DNA of 64,000 bases from Liolophura sinensis (Eukaryota > Mollusca > Polyplacophora > Chitonida > Chitonidae), in contig NC_088304.1 of NCBI RefSeq assembly GCF_032854445.1, forward strand, positions 1,364,001 through 1,428,000, given 5' to 3'. Below the pieces are notes generated by a model. The model searched no databases. It had not been told where the DNA came from and saw only the letters and a program-made list of their open reading frames with translations. The translations under genes and the position numbers were made by a program. Each line of letters opens with the position of its first letter. The stretch's first letter is position 1. This document shows positions 1 to 11,365 of the stretch, piece by piece.

Positions 1-258
1 TGTGAAATACAGTAATTGTCACTGTGAGTGCAGTTTACTGGCTAAACCTCATGTGAAATACAGTAATTGTCACTGTGAGTAAAGTTTTACTGGCTAAACC
101 TCATGTGAAATACAGTAATTGTCACTGTGAGTGCAATTTTACTGGCTAAACCTCATGTGAAATACAGTAATTGTCACTGTGAGTGAAGTTTTACTGGCTA
201 AACCTCATGTGAAATACAGTAATTGTCACTGTGAGTGCAGTTTTACTGGCTAAACCTC
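1..258. repeat. Minisatellite, about 52-bp unit, five copies
   Basis: Five nearly identical head-to-tail units of 51-52 bases start with TGTGAAATACAGTAATTGTC and end in GGCTAAACCTCA. They differ by a few substitutions and one T insertion. The array runs off the left edge, so its true size is unknown. No coding sense; it probably lies in an intron of the gene whose last exons follow. Confidence 0.9.
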
Positions 259-262
259 AGGT

Positions 263-470
263 AATTGTCGCTGTGAGTTCAACTCGGGCTCTTGCTGGCT
301 TATACTTTGGCCATAACATGGGAAGGTCTACCAGCAACTTGTGGATTGTCGTGAGTTTCCTCCTGGCTCAGGTTTCTTAACACCATTTTGCTGGCTGTTA
401 CCATATAGGTGAAATGTTTTTTAGTGCAGTGTAAAACACCAATTGGATAAACAGATAAATGTTGTGTTCA
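263..470 (+). mobile_element. Degenerate SINE (family A)
   Basis: An old copy of the window's commonest SINE. It reads CGCTGTGAGTTCAACTCGGG, then GCTGGCTT, CAGCAACTTGTGG, GTGAAAT and ends at AAAACACCAATTGGATAAAC. The tRNA-like head is missing. Orientation is inferred from the tail lying to the right. Confidence 0.6.
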
Positions 471-643
471 GGTAACTAGCTTAGTCGTGTAATATCTGCT
501 GGTTTACAGGAATTGACTATTTGAAACTGGTGCCAGGTACGGTAAACCTACAGTCAACATCATTCAGGAGAAAGTTGGTACAGTATGTTTCAAATCATCG
601 CAGACACTGCTACTAAATGTCACAAGTTTTCTGTTTGTTACAG

Positions 644-2190
644 CTTCAGAAGTCTAAGGGCTTGACCAGTGAGGACGTAAATGTGCGGTTACAGTGGGAT
701 CCAGACCACTCCCCTAACTACCACAAGCAACAACGAAGAGCAATTCAGCTTGGCCTCAAAGGGGAGGTAAGCCAGGAAAACTTCAGAGTGGCAAATTAAA
801 CAGGCTAAACATAAACAATAAAACAAAGATGTATATTGGTTTTATTCAGCTGTTGAGTTCAGGAAAATTGTGGAATTTTTTACCTGCAGCAGGTTTTTTT
901 TTGTTCCAGTTATAGGCCTTGCAGAGTCATCGATAAGCTTAGATGATGCATCTAAACTTCCAGGGCCTATAAAAGCTAAACACTGTACGGTAAATATTTG
1001 GCAAATTACTGACCCTCTGCAGACCCGAATGTGAAATATAAATAAAGCAGATTTGACAGGTTTATAAAGAGGTACATACATATTGCATGTAAAGAGAACA
1101 TAAATGAAATGAGTGCCATTTGAGTGAGTGAGTGCGTGCATGGGGTATAAGTTCGTGCTCAACAATTTTCACTCATATGACAACGAAGGAATCCTTAGGG
1201 TGTATGTAATGTGCCCCTTGTTTCTGGACGGATTTCCACCGCTCTTTTATCTATTGCTGCTTCACTGAGACGACTTACCAAAGGCAAGTAAGCTGCCCCG
1301 CCCGAGCCATTATACTGATACGGGTCAACCAGTCGTTGCACTATCCCCTTCACGCTGAAGGCCAAGCAAGGAAGTTACAACTTCCTTTTTTAAAGTCTTA
1401 GGTGTGACTCACCCAGGATCGATCCTACTGTTCCCGAAGCGGACACTCTTCCAACTGTGCTATTGGGGGCTGGTCAGTGCCATTTGAAGCGCCTGGAAAA
1501 CTGTCCCCCAAAACACTGGCATTTACAGTTGACTTTTTCAGCACCACACTAAGAAAGCGTTCAAAATATAATCAAATAGTGGATATAATCACATCACTCC
1601 CTGTGTTTGTCCACAAAAAATAATGAAAAGATCTCTGATAAACTACCTTGGGACTATTCTAAGAAGTAAGATGAATTTTCATTTGATAAAAAATAATGTT
1701 AAAAAGCTTTTGAAAATATAGTCAAAAATATATAAAATCTGCTCTGCCCCCGCCCCCCTCCTTCCCCAATTAAATTACTCATATATATTGTTAAGTATTG
1801 CTAATATTGGACACATTTTTCTATTGCCTTTCATTTGAAACATGAATGTCTACTTTGAAGTTGCACTTCTCAGGCATGTCTGTAGCCTTCCGTTTGCTGT
1901 CATTAGATTTGAATGGTCTGTCATGGAGAAAGCACTTAAACTTTCAGAAACATTAGCCCAGAATGTTTTACTCCTCTTTCCAGATAGTTAAAAAGTTTTC
2001 CAACGACTGGATCCTTGGTATAGAGGACATCACAGACTTTGTCCGAGAACAGCACCAGGTGCTCAAGATGGAGGGAGAGGGTAAACTCCAGATTCCCAGA
2101 GAGAGAGTGTACCCAGTCAGAAATCCCGGCATTGCGGCCAGGATAGCCCTGGACATCTGGGATACTGATGGGCCGAGTTTTGTGTCATAG
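644..2190 (+). CDS. 3' end (last two exons) of an unrecognised protein-coding gene
   Basis: Two exons are visible. Exon 644-766 (41 codons) follows the acceptor TCTGTTTGTTACAG and ends at the donor GAG|GTAAGC. Exon 1984-2190 follows CTCCTCTTTCCAG and ends in TAG. Both junctions are phase 0. The joined 109-residue C-terminus is hydrophilic and looks genuinely coding: SEDV, WDPDHSPNYHKQQRRAIQLG, then IVKKFSNDWILGIEDITDFV, IPRERVYPVRNPGIAARIAL and the end DIWDTDGPSFVS. I do not recognise the family and see no catalytic motif, membrane segment or signal. The upstream part of the gene is outside the window. A possible ATTAAA polyadenylation signal lies at 2430-2435. The 1.2-kb intron carries a family-B SINE. 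Confidence 0.72.
1122..1478 (-). mobile_element. tRNA-derived SINE (family B), full length, in intron
   Basis: Read on the minus strand it starts with a tRNA-like head (AGCACAGTTGG-type A box, GTAGGATCGATCCTGGG-type B box). It continues through the conserved body GTATCAGTATAATGGCTCGG and CAGTGAAGCAGCAATAGATA. The 3' end degenerates into AGCACGAACTTATACCCC and CACTCACTCAC. The copies at 11.56 and 28.40 kb share the same body. It lies inside the intron of the 5' gene, opposite to its transcription. Confidence 0.85.
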
Positions 2191-2225
2191 CCCATTGATG
2201 TACAGAGATCGGACGTAACTTCATG

Positions 2226-2402
2226 AGCCTAGCAGATCAGTAGGCAGTCAGCTATATTGGAGGCCTGTTAACATGGACTGATATGGCCGCAGTCCTCCAG
2301 TATGGCTGCCAAAAGCCTAGCAGATCAGTAGGCAGTCAGCCATATTGGACGCCTGTTAACATGGGCTGATATGGCCGCAGTCCTCCAGTATGGCTGCCAA
2401 AA
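2226..2402. repeat. 88-bp direct duplication in the 3' UTR
   Basis: Two tandem copies begin AGCCTAGCAGATCAGTAGGC and end TCCTCCAGTATGGCTGCC, with only a few differences. They lie 35 bases after the stop codon of the preceding gene, so they are probably part of its 3' UTR. Confidence 0.85.
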
Positions 2403-2494
2403 ACAACTTCTTCTGTGGACCATACTTCCATTAAAGAATGGTAATGACTTCAGCCACATTGTGTTGACTTAGATACTCGACGGGGAATCCCTTG

Positions 2495-2770
2495 TGTCTT
2501 ATTTATTTATTTATTTTTTGTTTATTTATTTAATTGGAGTTTTACATCATACTCAGGAACACTTCACTTAGGCAGTGGTGGCTAGCATTTTGGTGGGACT
2601 AAACCAGAAAGCCAAGGGAAAACCCACGACCATCCATAGGTTGCTTGAAGAACTTCCCACTTATGACCACAGAGGAAAACAGCATGAGCTTGGCTTGAAC
2701 TCGCAGCGATTGCATTTGGTGAGAGGCTCCTGGATAATTGTTCTCCACATTGAGAACCACTAGGCCAGAG
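2495..2770 (-). mobile_element. SINE (family A), diverged
   Basis: On the plus strand it reads TTTATTTA repeats, AATTGGAGTTTTACATCATA, CTCAGGAACACTTCAC, then ACCCACGACCATCCATAGG, CAGCATGAGCTTGGCTTGAA and GGTGAGAGGCTCCTGG. The AAAT tail on the minus strand marks its 3' end at the left. The terminal tRNA-like head is decayed. Confidence 0.8.
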
Positions 2771-3067
2771 AAGACCCCTGGGTAAAATGGTCAATGGCAG
2801 GTTCCCTACGTACCCTAGGCGGGTCATAGGCCACCAGATGGTGGAAAACCCAAGCTCTTATCCAACAGCTTTACTGGGGTCCACGCCACTAGTCTTTTAC
2901 CACTTCTGGTGCCTGGTGTGTGTACAGTTCATGATAATGCGAAAAACCAAAAAATAAAAAAACATGGAAAGGAATGTACTGGATTTCAACCCTAGACTCC
3001 CAAGCATCATTTACATTTGGCCAAGTACTGACGACTAACATAGAGATTAGGCGGCTTAGATCTTCAG

Positions 3068-3130
3068 CTGCTGGCCGAGGACATAAGACAGAAAGAATAC
3101 ATTATTGCAGAGCTGATGCCCGTTCCCAAG
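3068..3130 (+). CDS. Candidate isolated exon, coiled-coil-like
   Basis: The stretch after GATCTTCAG is open and reads LLAEDIRQKEYIIAELMPVPK (21 residues), ending at the good donor AAG|GTAAAC. An upstream in-frame extension to an earlier AG is also possible. A possible next exon in the same phase follows CCTTTCTCCACCACAG at 3417 (start 3418), but it stops after five codons. The peptide resembles a charged alpha-helical segment. No other exons of such a gene were found, so it could be an orphan or duplicated exon, an alternative end of the 5' gene, or chance. Confidence 0.3.
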
Positions 3131-3605
3131 GTAAACTTCTTGGAGAAGAAGATTTTTTTAGCTTTTTTAAAATTTAAAATGGTCGCTAAATCACGTGACT
3201 GGAAAAACAGCACAAACCTCAGACGTTGCTTCATATGTTCCTCAGTAAGGCGGGAAAGTTTGGTTTTTCTGCCTGTAACAGGTTTCGAGACCTTGCAATT
3301 TTACGAGTTGACTAAGAATAATAACTAGAACCGCATGCAGTTTTACGGCTTCCAAGGGGTCTGTACACACAGCTTTTAGCGTCCACTCTCTAAAACTTTT
3401 CCCTTTCTCCACCACAGACCATTGAAATCTATTAGTTCTGTGCTCTTCTGAAAAGACCCCAGGTTTGTCTAATACGAGCCAAGAAATAGACCTAATCCAT
3501 AGTAGACAAAGTAGGCCAAAAACTTTCCGAACGAGTGAATTCCATGTAACTGATCACGAATCTGGTCTTAATTTTTCCCTGCAAGATGTTTTTATGTCAC
3601 AAATT

Positions 3606-4140
3606 GCCATTAAAAATCGAAAATTTGCAACCCCCCCCCCCCCCGCAATTTGTAGGTCACGAGACAGAAAACCAATACAGCTGTAAAGTTCAAAATTGTG
3701 GAGTGGAAGGAACTATATATGTACTGTTTGTATGCTGGAAATCTGGGAGCTGGCTTAATAAAATACAGGCTATACGGGGCTTCAAAATTTGACAAAAGGC
3801 CGATTTACTATATTTTGGCACAGTTACAAGTGTGTGTTATACGTATACACTCTGTTCGTGTCTAGGGTGAATGTAGAAATTTTGTAAATAATTGCGAAAA
3901 GCGCAATTTCCCCCGTTTTTGCAGGTGAGGTGACAGAAAACTGTCACAGCCTGAAAAATCGCTGTATATAAAGGGATATGCATGTACAGTAATTAAGGTG
4001 AAAATCGTTGACCTGTGTCAAAAAACACAGGCCATGCACGCTATTGAATAATGTCCACAGACAGATTTACCACATTTGGCACATTTGCGTATAGATGTAC
4101 ATGCTGTAAAGTGTTATACAATGTAGGGATGGCTAGGAAG
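3606..4140. repeat. Old tandem duplication, about 280-bp unit, with poly-C tract
   Basis: Two diverged copies (about 3606-3885 and 3886-4140) share a poly-C run followed by AGGT(C/G)A and a GACAGAAAAC block. Both then have a TTTAC(T/C)A(T/C)ATTTGGCACA block and a run ending in GTGTTATAC. The first copy contains an uninterrupted run of 14 C at about 3631-3644. No gene is seen from 3140 to 5780. That stretch also contains another GTTTTCTGTCACACGAC block at about 5232 in inverted orientation, so an old dispersed element is likely. Confidence 0.5.
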
Positions 4141-5785
4141 AATATATATGATGTATATGCTCTCTGAATTTTCTGGTTTGCATTGCAGTTGCGATTGGGT
4201 CAGACGGTGCAATTGCACCCAATGTTGTGCATGTTTTTCTGAAAGTAAGCTTTGTCTTCTTAACTACACGCTAACCAGCTACCGGTGATTGACAGATATC
4301 TACTTGTGCCCGTCCAGTTGTTCGCTTTCTGATAAGGGTTGAGCTATTAGTAAAGCAGTCAGTCTGTGCATGGGAGGTCTTGGATTGAGATGTGGAAGTA
4401 TAAACTTGCTGTTACACGGGCCATGCTTTTTCCGTTATTTCTTACAAAAAGGCATTGATTTCCTACCAGTCATAAATGAAGATCTGAGGTTGATCTATCC
4501 ACTGACCAATTTTCAGCCTCATAGCTATTACGGTGTCCGGTCAAGTGACATTTCAAAAGTGACACTGAAATGAGCTATAACTGCAATTTAAAGAAAAACT
4601 ATACATCGTAGGAAAAAAAACTAAAACCACGCTTGTATTCAGCAGGCCAAACTACATCTATTTGCTATCTTCTTTTTTTTTTTTCAAAATTCATCTACAG
4701 GTCATCACGTGACCAAAACGACCAATAGCGAGCTCCCATATTTCTCGACCGATTTGCATAAAATTTTCAGTCCTGATACCCCAGTAGTTTTGTACATGTA
4801 TATCAATTTTCAGGGCAATCGGATCGGCGGTTCTGGAGAAGAAGTATTTTTTAAATTTCCATACTTCTCCAGTATGGCCGAAAAGTGGGTCACAGGTAGA
4901 TAAAGTTTTATACTCCAGCAGGTAAACCAAGCGATTTGGTAATGAACATGTGTAGAACGTCAACAGCTGTGACACGCAGTTTTCTAGCAAAAAGAAGAAA
5001 ACAGTTGTCAGAGAAGACGAAAAATAATCTGAGCAAGAAGTGTAGTCTTCCAGGCGAAACTTATTTTTCCTCAAGCGAAGCTTGGAAGTCTAATAATAAT
5101 CTGAAGAAGGACTACCTGCGTGGATCCTATTCAACCCTACAAGTCTAGTGTTTATTATCACAGACCATCCAATTTAGGCACACTTAGAGTACAGATATAG
5201 AGATTTGCCCTCGGTGGTTTTCATGTCTACAACTGTAATAGTTTTCTGTCACACGACCGCCAAATATGTTTTTGTGCTTTTTCGCAGTTTGTTCGCTGTT
5301 TGCGGAAAACTATACATCAGCGGAAAGAAAGAGGATACTAGCGTTGACCCCTAATAATTGATTTTAGTAATCGTTGTTGATGTAGCAGCCAACTGAAAAT
5401 ACCGCAATGTTCATTTCACTCAATGTGGCGATGTTTTGGACCATTTCAAGTGTTTACTTGCGGGCATTAAGGAATTTGTGTGCCAGAACATAACTTCCAC
5501 TGAACTTGTATGTAACTGTTGGTGCACAACTTCCTTCATTGTTAAAACAATAACTGTCTTTCGATTAATGAGATCATACCACGATATCCACCAAATACGC
5601 ACAGTTGTGTTGCGTGAGATGGAAGTAGCGTAGTGGAAAATAGGGCCACACCTTTGAACTAGAAAATCTTGGGTTCACGTCCAGAATGGCGCCTTAAATG
5701 CTTAGTATAGACTAAATACAAAGTAATTTTGAAATCGTACACACGTATGGGATGTTTCCACGTATAAATATATCTGGAGTCATCA

Positions 5786-6000
5786 ATGCGGAATAGTCGC
5801 TGTGAGTTCGTCCAGCTCATGCTGGCTTCCTCTCCAGCTGTACGTGGGATGATCTTCCAGCAACCTGCGGATGGCCGTGGGTTTTACCCGGGCTCTGCCG
5901 TGCTTCCTCCTACCATAATGCTGGCCACCGTTGTATAAGTGAAATATTCTTGAGTATGGCGTAAAACACCAGTCAAAAAATAAATAAATCAATCAATCAA
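5786..6000 (+). mobile_element. SINE (family A), 3' part with AAAT/CAAT tail
   Basis: It reads GTCGCTGTGAGTTC, CAGCTCATGCTGGCTTCCTC, GGATGGCCGTGGGTTTTACC and CCGGGCTCTGCC. It continues TACCATAATGCTGGCCACCG, GTGAAATATTCTTGAGTATG and GCGTAAAACACCAGTC, ending in AAATAAAT and CAATCAAT repeats. It lacks the tRNA-like head. Confidence 0.88.
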
Positions 6001-6902
6001 TGACCACAATGGTGATGACGTATGCTTTGCGGTTTACACATGATTGCCAGCTGTCACTGACGTCGTACTCTCAGGTACGCCCTTTCAGCTGGGACTGTTA
6101 TAACAGATATTAGTCCTATTTTTAAGCTATGAACCCAAACCCACCTTACCACCTCTTGTGATTTGTCATCCAGTTAGGCACCCTTATAAATTTTTGTAAC
6201 AATTGCTCATGGGGATTTTCGCTGGCTCTTAATTGTTGATTTGATCAACTTCTAGAGGTAGAAATTTGGTTTTAAGAGAGAGTTAGTTTAGTCAGTCAGA
6301 TAATGTCCGACCATTTTAATGTCGAAGGCTCTTCCCGACTGACCTGGCTGCCATCTCAACACTTCGGTCCAGGTCCCAGCGCCCACAAAGGCAGCGTAAG
6401 ATCCCAGGTTCAGCATCTTCGTACAAGTCTTTCGTCCATTTTGAAGGCATAAACTTGGAAATTGTGACTTGCATAACAAGACATGCTTTATGAATTTATT
6501 CTGATAATTTACGAAGTTGGATTCTACTTAATATTATCCCAAGGCATTTCGGTTTCCATCTCCTCTGGTTTAATCTCAGCTCTCATTTGAATTTGCCCTG
6601 ACCAAGAAACTCCCGCAAATAGCCGTATTGTAGTTATTTACAGGCATATACTGCTCTTTAAGTTACAAATGAGCGTAGTATACCGATAGAAATAACTAAA
6701 TGTTGATACGTTGCTTTTTAGAATGTCATGAAAATGATAAAAAATATAGGAACTAGAAATTCCAAAGTCTATTTTCCTTGAATCGACGACCTGTCTTTTG
6801 GAGCGCCGAAAAGGGTCGAATCGATGCGAAACAATAGTATTTAGAGTCAAGAAATCTCTTTCGGATAAATGTTTTAATTTGTTTATTTCATGGCTTGGTT
6901 TT

Positions 6903-7140
6903 TTACGTTCTATTTATTTATTTGATTGGTGTTTTAAGCCGTACTCAAGTATTTGATTGGTGTTTTACGCCGCACTCAAGAATATTTCACTTGTACCACG
7001 GCGGCCAGCAATATGGTGGGAGGAAACCGGACAGAGCCCGGCGGAAACCCACGACCATCTGCAGGTTGCTGACAGACCTTCCCACTTACGGCCAGAGAGG
7101 AAGCCAGCATGAGCTGGGCTTGAACCCACAGCGGTTTTAC
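6903..7140 (-). mobile_element. SINE (family A) with duplicated 3' segment
   Basis: On the plus strand the segment GATTGGTGTTTTA(A/C)GCCG plus (T/C)ACTCAAG occurs twice in tandem (about 6925 and 6955). It is followed by one full body: TTCACTTGTACCACGGCGGC, CGGAAACCCACGACCATC, CAGCATGAGCTGGGCTTGAA. The head is missing. Confidence 0.85.
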
Positions 7141-7508
7141 GTTCTACTCCAGAAGTACGTTTCAGTTACATGGCCGAGGTCAGCCTTATGAAATAGTAGG
7201 GAAATTAAACCAGGTATTGAGGCAGGAAAATAACTTCGCTGCTCAGGTACCTAACAAACAACCTGAGGATAATGGTGCAGCTAAAACAGCGAGAGACGGA
7301 TTCGAACACATGACCTTGTTGTTCAAGACTTAGTCGTCTTAGAAGGTATGGTTTTTTTCATATACTGCTTCAGATCTTAAATTAAATCACACTACATTAG
7401 ACCAAAATCGAGTAAGCGAAAAGTTCGTGAATGTGGCGCTAAACAAATGTCAAATAACATAAATCAACAAATCACATTCTGTTACATTGATAACTCAAGA
7501 CATAAGAG

Positions 7509-7742
7509 GTATCGCTTCGGTGGCTTCATGGTTAGAGCGCCCGCCTTCACGTCGGGAAACCACAGGGTCAAGCCCGGATGGGCAAAAAGACTATGAAAAT
7601 GGTACTTGCTGCAGCCTCGGTTGGCGTTGCCCTGAGAGGGTAGAGCGAGGAAACATAACTGTCTGACCCGATGTCAGTAAAATGTGAATGCTCCTCGTTG
7701 TCATATTGTTAAGTACGACATTAAACCCCAAGCATATATACA
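7509..7742 (+). mobile_element. tRNA-derived SINE (family C)
   Basis: The tRNA-like head is TCGGTGGCTTCATGGTTAGA (A box) followed by GGTCAAGCCCGG (B-box-like). The body includes TTGGCGTTGCCCTGAGAGGG. The 3' end GTTAAGTACGACATTAAACC plus CCAAGCATAT resembles the tail of family B although the middle differs. The two families thus appear to share a 3' end. Confidence 0.8.
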
Positions 7743-7984
7743 TAAATATATACAAAACGTAAGAACTGATATCAAAATAAAACAAAAACAACAACAAATC
7801 ATTACTCTTTCTCCGAATAAACCGAATGACAAAACATGCTTTATTCGGATATCAATACAGACACAGTAGTACAATAGAGTCCTGAATTACTAGACTTGTC
7901 TCGGCAGCATGGGCCTGCCATGCTGGATGCGGCAGCCTGGAGAGCCCCACTCGTCATTGGCATTAGGCTCTGTCTCCACTTTAG

Positions 7985-8607
7985 GCTTAATGGACACACG
8001 AGGTTTCTGCTAGTCTTAATGTCGTGTGTGTCATAGGTAACACATTTCTACTTAATGGACACACGAGATTTCTGCTAGTCCTAATGTCGTGTGTCTGTGA
8101 TAGGTAACACATTTCTACTTAATGGACACACGAGATTTCTGCTAGTTTTAATGTCGTGTGTCTGTGTCTTCTAAATGGACACACGAGATTTCTGCTAGTC
8201 GTAATGTCGTGTCTGTCACAGGTAACACACTTCTGCTTAATGGACCTAATAGGTTTCTGTTAGTCTTAATGTCGTGTCTGTCACAGGTAACACATTTCTA
8301 TTTAATGGACACACGAGGTTTCTGCTAGTCTGAATGTCGCGTGTCTCTTATAGGTAACACACTTCTGCTTAATGGACGCAAGAGGTTTCCGCTAGCCTGA
8401 ATATCGCGTGTCTCTTATAGGTAACACACTTCTGCTTAATGGACGTTAAAGGTTTCTGCTAGTCTTAATGTCGCGTGTCTGTCAGAGGTAACACATTTTT
8501 GCTTAATGGACACAAGATGTTTTGCGCTAGTCTAAATGTCGCGTGTCTGCCATAGGTAACACACCTCTGTTCAATGGACATTAGAGGTTTCTGTTTTGAA
8601 CTCTGGA
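7985..8607. repeat. Minisatellite, about 67-bp unit, about nine copies
   Basis: The unit consensus contains TTAATGGACACACGAGATTT, CTGCTAGTCTTAATGTCGTG and ATAGGTAACACATTTCTGC. Some copies lose internal pieces. The right-hand copies are the most diverged. Confidence 0.88.
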
Positions 8608-8868
8608 TCGATTTTCGAGCATATTGTGAATGCAGCTTTAATGTCGTATGTCTGTCATAGTTATCTGGTTTCTGATGATTCCCAGTGTCGTTTAGCTGAC
8701 GTAAGTAACTACTTAATATTTCTGGGTAACTGGTCTCTGTTGATCTTCAATGCCTTGTAAATGACATAATTAAAGGACACATGGAACGCTTGGGTTTTTA
8801 TCTCAACACGAACTATGCGATGTTACCTAACATCTAAAAGTACAAACAAGCTTTTGACTTCTTGTTAG

Positions 8869-9396
8869 AGGCAACGGAAACAGTAAAATGATGTATCAGA
8901 TGACTATTAAAAACTGTCCAAGAAAATTGTTGGATTTATTTTTTTAAGAATTGTTTAACCTAGTAAATGCATTTGAATGTTTTATTCTGTAGTGGCCTTT
9001 TCTGACCAGAATGGGCTCAGTGACGTTACACAAGGTTTTGCTACTTAATGCACAAGAGGCTGCTTCATTTCATCATTCAAAATGCATACACATATTGATC
9101 TATGAATGCATTCGCCAATTTGACGTTGAAACGAATTATTTCAGGCAAAAAGTATAGATATGACGTAACTGATATCTACTGGGTCACAACAGACCACCAT
9201 AGAATCTTATGTTTAAAAACAATTTTAATCGGCTAGAAAAATTCTAAACAACAGACCACCATAGAATCTTATGTTTAAAAACAATTTTAATCGGCTAGAA
9301 AAATTCTAAACAAAAAATAAATCCAAGTATTTTCCCGGACAGTTTTTAATTGTATTTCATGTGACATATATACTTCATTTTAGAATGGCCTTTGCT
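8869..9396. mobile_element. MITE-like element with long terminal inverted repeats, copy 1
   Basis: The left end (AGGCAACGGAAACAGTAAAA, then TATCAGATGACTATTAAAAA, CTGTCCAAGAAAATTG, TTGGATTTATTTTTTTA) is an imperfect inverted match to the right end. On the minus strand the right end reads AAAGCAAAGGCCATTCTAAA, then GTCACATGAAATACAATTAA, AAACTGTCCGGGAAAATAC, TTGGATTTATTTTTT. The inverted repeats exceed 100 bases and there is no coding capacity. Inside the right arm a 62-bp segment is duplicated in tandem (9187-9311). It lies 100 bases beyond the stop codon of the left LRR gene. A second copy is at 21992-22430. Confidence 0.75.
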
Positions 9397-9498
9397 TTTA
9401 ACCTAACTCTTTCTCCTGGTCTTTTAGGCCGTGTCCCTGACCCACCCCTACTTTACTGGCTTAGATCTAATCCCCCTCCTTTAACCTTGTACTCTTTC

Positions 9499-11082
9499 TT
9501 ACAACGTAAAAATACATTGTCCTATCAACAGCGTAGTGAGTGATAATATTACTGAGTGCTCGCGGAGAACTGCACGGGAAGAACTGTTGTAATGATAATA
9601 CAACTTGTCCCTCTTTGGACAGGTTTTAGTTCTCATATTGCCACATTTTCTACGAGCGCGTTCCGTGGATGCGACGTCTTCCACGTTCATCTTGGCATAT
9701 AACGGAGGCGCTGCGCATGTGGCCTCTACCTGGACGTAGTGGCTTAAGGCGATGTTGAATACGTAACAGTCACACACCAGAGGGTTTTCCGTCACGCCTA
9801 CGTAGTCGTACATGCATGGATCCGTAATGAAACTTAATGACTTCATTTTGTTGTCGTTAAGGGAAACATGGACCGGTCCATTGTTCCAGACAAACGCCAG
9901 AGGAGAAACGTCGGCGATGTTCATCCAGTTAAGCGTGTACCGCCTGGCGTGGAGCCCTTGCGTAAAATTGTCCGGTAGACTCGTGAAATCGTTTGATGAA
10001 GCGTCCAGCCATTGTAGGTTGTCAAGAACTGCCAGTTCGTGGAGAGGGAGTTCGGTAAGGCGCATGTCCCGAATGCTGAGCATGGTTAAAGTGTCCGTTA
10101 TTCCATCGAACATCTCGCGTGAAAACTCGAAGATGTTCCCGTCCAGTGTCAGTTCTTCGAGTGAATCCAAAGGCTGGAAAGCCTTCGGTGGAAATGTGTG
10201 TATATTGTTGGAATTGAAGCTCAATGATTTTAGCTTTTTGAGAGGGGCCAAAGCCTTGGCAGGGTACACGGTGATGTCACTATGATAAAAATCCAGATTC
10301 TCCAAAGTGGGAGCGACGTCAACGAACGCCAGAGGATGAATACTGTCAGGTTTGCTGAAATCGTGGCGGCTTAGAGTCAACTTTTTCAACTTATTCATTC
10401 CTCTAAAGGCTTTCGCGGGGACATACGAAAGCGGATTCGAATCAAAATCCACCTCTTCCAAATTTCGCAGTTGTCTGATGGCCGTCGGAATGGATTCAAG
10501 TTCGTTGAAGATGATATCAAGTTTTCGTAGCGTTCCTTTTATGCCATCGAATGTTCCATCTGGGAGAGTGTTCATATAACACCCGTGCAAGTCCAACGTT
10601 TCTAAAGAGGCAAGGCCCCGGAACGACCCCCTTTCAAGCTTTAACTTCGTGTTTCCGGCTAGTTTCAATGTTTTTAAGGCCACCAGTTTGTCCAGGCCTT
10701 GTGGAAGTTGTACAAGGTCATTACTAGAGAGGTCAAGCTCCTCGATCACGATTGCAACATCCACAAATGCGTTTCGTTCAATTATAGAAATATTGTTGTT
10801 TTGCAGCAAAATCCTTTTCGGAATAATACCTCTAAAAGCTCGGTTTCTCAAGACTGTTATGCTGTGACCCGATAAATCCAGCGTGTGGGCTTTGATCCAT
10901 CCACCAAACTCCATGACCTCTGTCAAGGTTAAATCTGAACAACCAATCGTATACTCTTTTTCATGCGTATATGTATTCTGCACTGGACCGCACTTACAGC
11001 CAGCTGGGCAGGAATGTGAACCTCGGACACACAGAGAAAAGCAGGTTAGAGTGAGCCACAGCTCTAAAGCGTAGCAGAACAT
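9499..11082 (-). CDS. Secreted/GPI-type leucine-rich-repeat protein, paralogue 1
   Basis: A single-exon coding region of 527 residues from the preferred start at 11082-11080; the open frame extends to 11154. The preferred Met (MFCYALELWLTL) is chosen because a splice acceptor (TTTTTATCCCATGCAG, exon edge 11107) precedes it, and acceptor and Met are matched in the paralogue. Order: signal peptide of about 22 residues; LRRNT cysteine cluster CPAGCKCGP plus a later Cys; about 14 repeats of the LxxLxLxxNxL type with spaced AF...G endings; LRRCT (NPLVCDC with later Cys residues); and a hydrophobic tail SVILSLTTLLIGQCIFTL with no charged residues after it, typical of GPI-anchor signals. Such ectodomains usually bind proteins at the cell surface; the ligand is unknown. 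There is no TIR domain, so it is not a Toll receptor. No AATAAA was seen close downstream. Confidence 0.88.
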   Translation of the reverse strand: MFCYALELWLTLTCFSLCVRGSHSCPAGCKCGPVQNTYTHEKEYTIGCSDLTLTEVMEFGGWIKAHTLDLSGHSITVLRNRAFRGIIPKRILLQNNNISIIERNAFVDVAIVIEELDLSSNDLVQLPQGLDKLVALKTLKLAGNTKLKLERGSFRGLASLETLDLHGCYMNTLPDGTFDGIKGTLRKLDIIFNELESIPTAIRQLRNLEEVDFDSNPLSYVPAKAFRGMNKLKKLTLSRHDFSKPDSIHPLAFVDVAPTLENLDFYHSDITVYPAKALAPLKKLKSLSFNSNNIHTFPPKAFQPLDSLEELTLDGNIFEFSREMFDGITDTLTMLSIRDMRLTELPLHELAVLDNLQWLDASSNDFTSLPDNFTQGLHARRYTLNWMNIADVSPLAFVWNNGPVHVSLNDNKMKSLSFITDPCMYDYVGVTENPLVCDCYVFNIALSHYVQVEATCAAPPLYAKMNVEDVASTERARRKCGNMRTKTCPKRDKLYYHYNSSSRAVLREHSVILSLTTLLIGQCIFTL

Positions 11083-11365
11083 CGTCAGGCGCTGTACAGG
11101 GGGTGGTCTGCATGGGATAAAAAGTAGCGTAATTACAAAATATAAATGATACATATATCAAAAGGAGAGAATTAAGCCATCCGTAAAGGTCACTCAAAAG
11201 GTCTGTACCGATACTTTTATAGTGTGGAGAACAAATTTACTACATATACCCTGTGCGTGTAAACGGCAAGGAAATACTGTATAGCATACACGTGACTATT
11301 AACAACACTCACAGGTACAGTGGTCATACTAAACAATCCTGTAATCATAATGAGCCCCTGAGCAA

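Noticed and set aside
9812-10867. Plus-strand open frames of 60-157 codons opposite the left LRR gene
   Set aside because: Antisense shadows of the LRR coding sequence, whose signal peptide, LRRs and Cys clusters are unambiguous.
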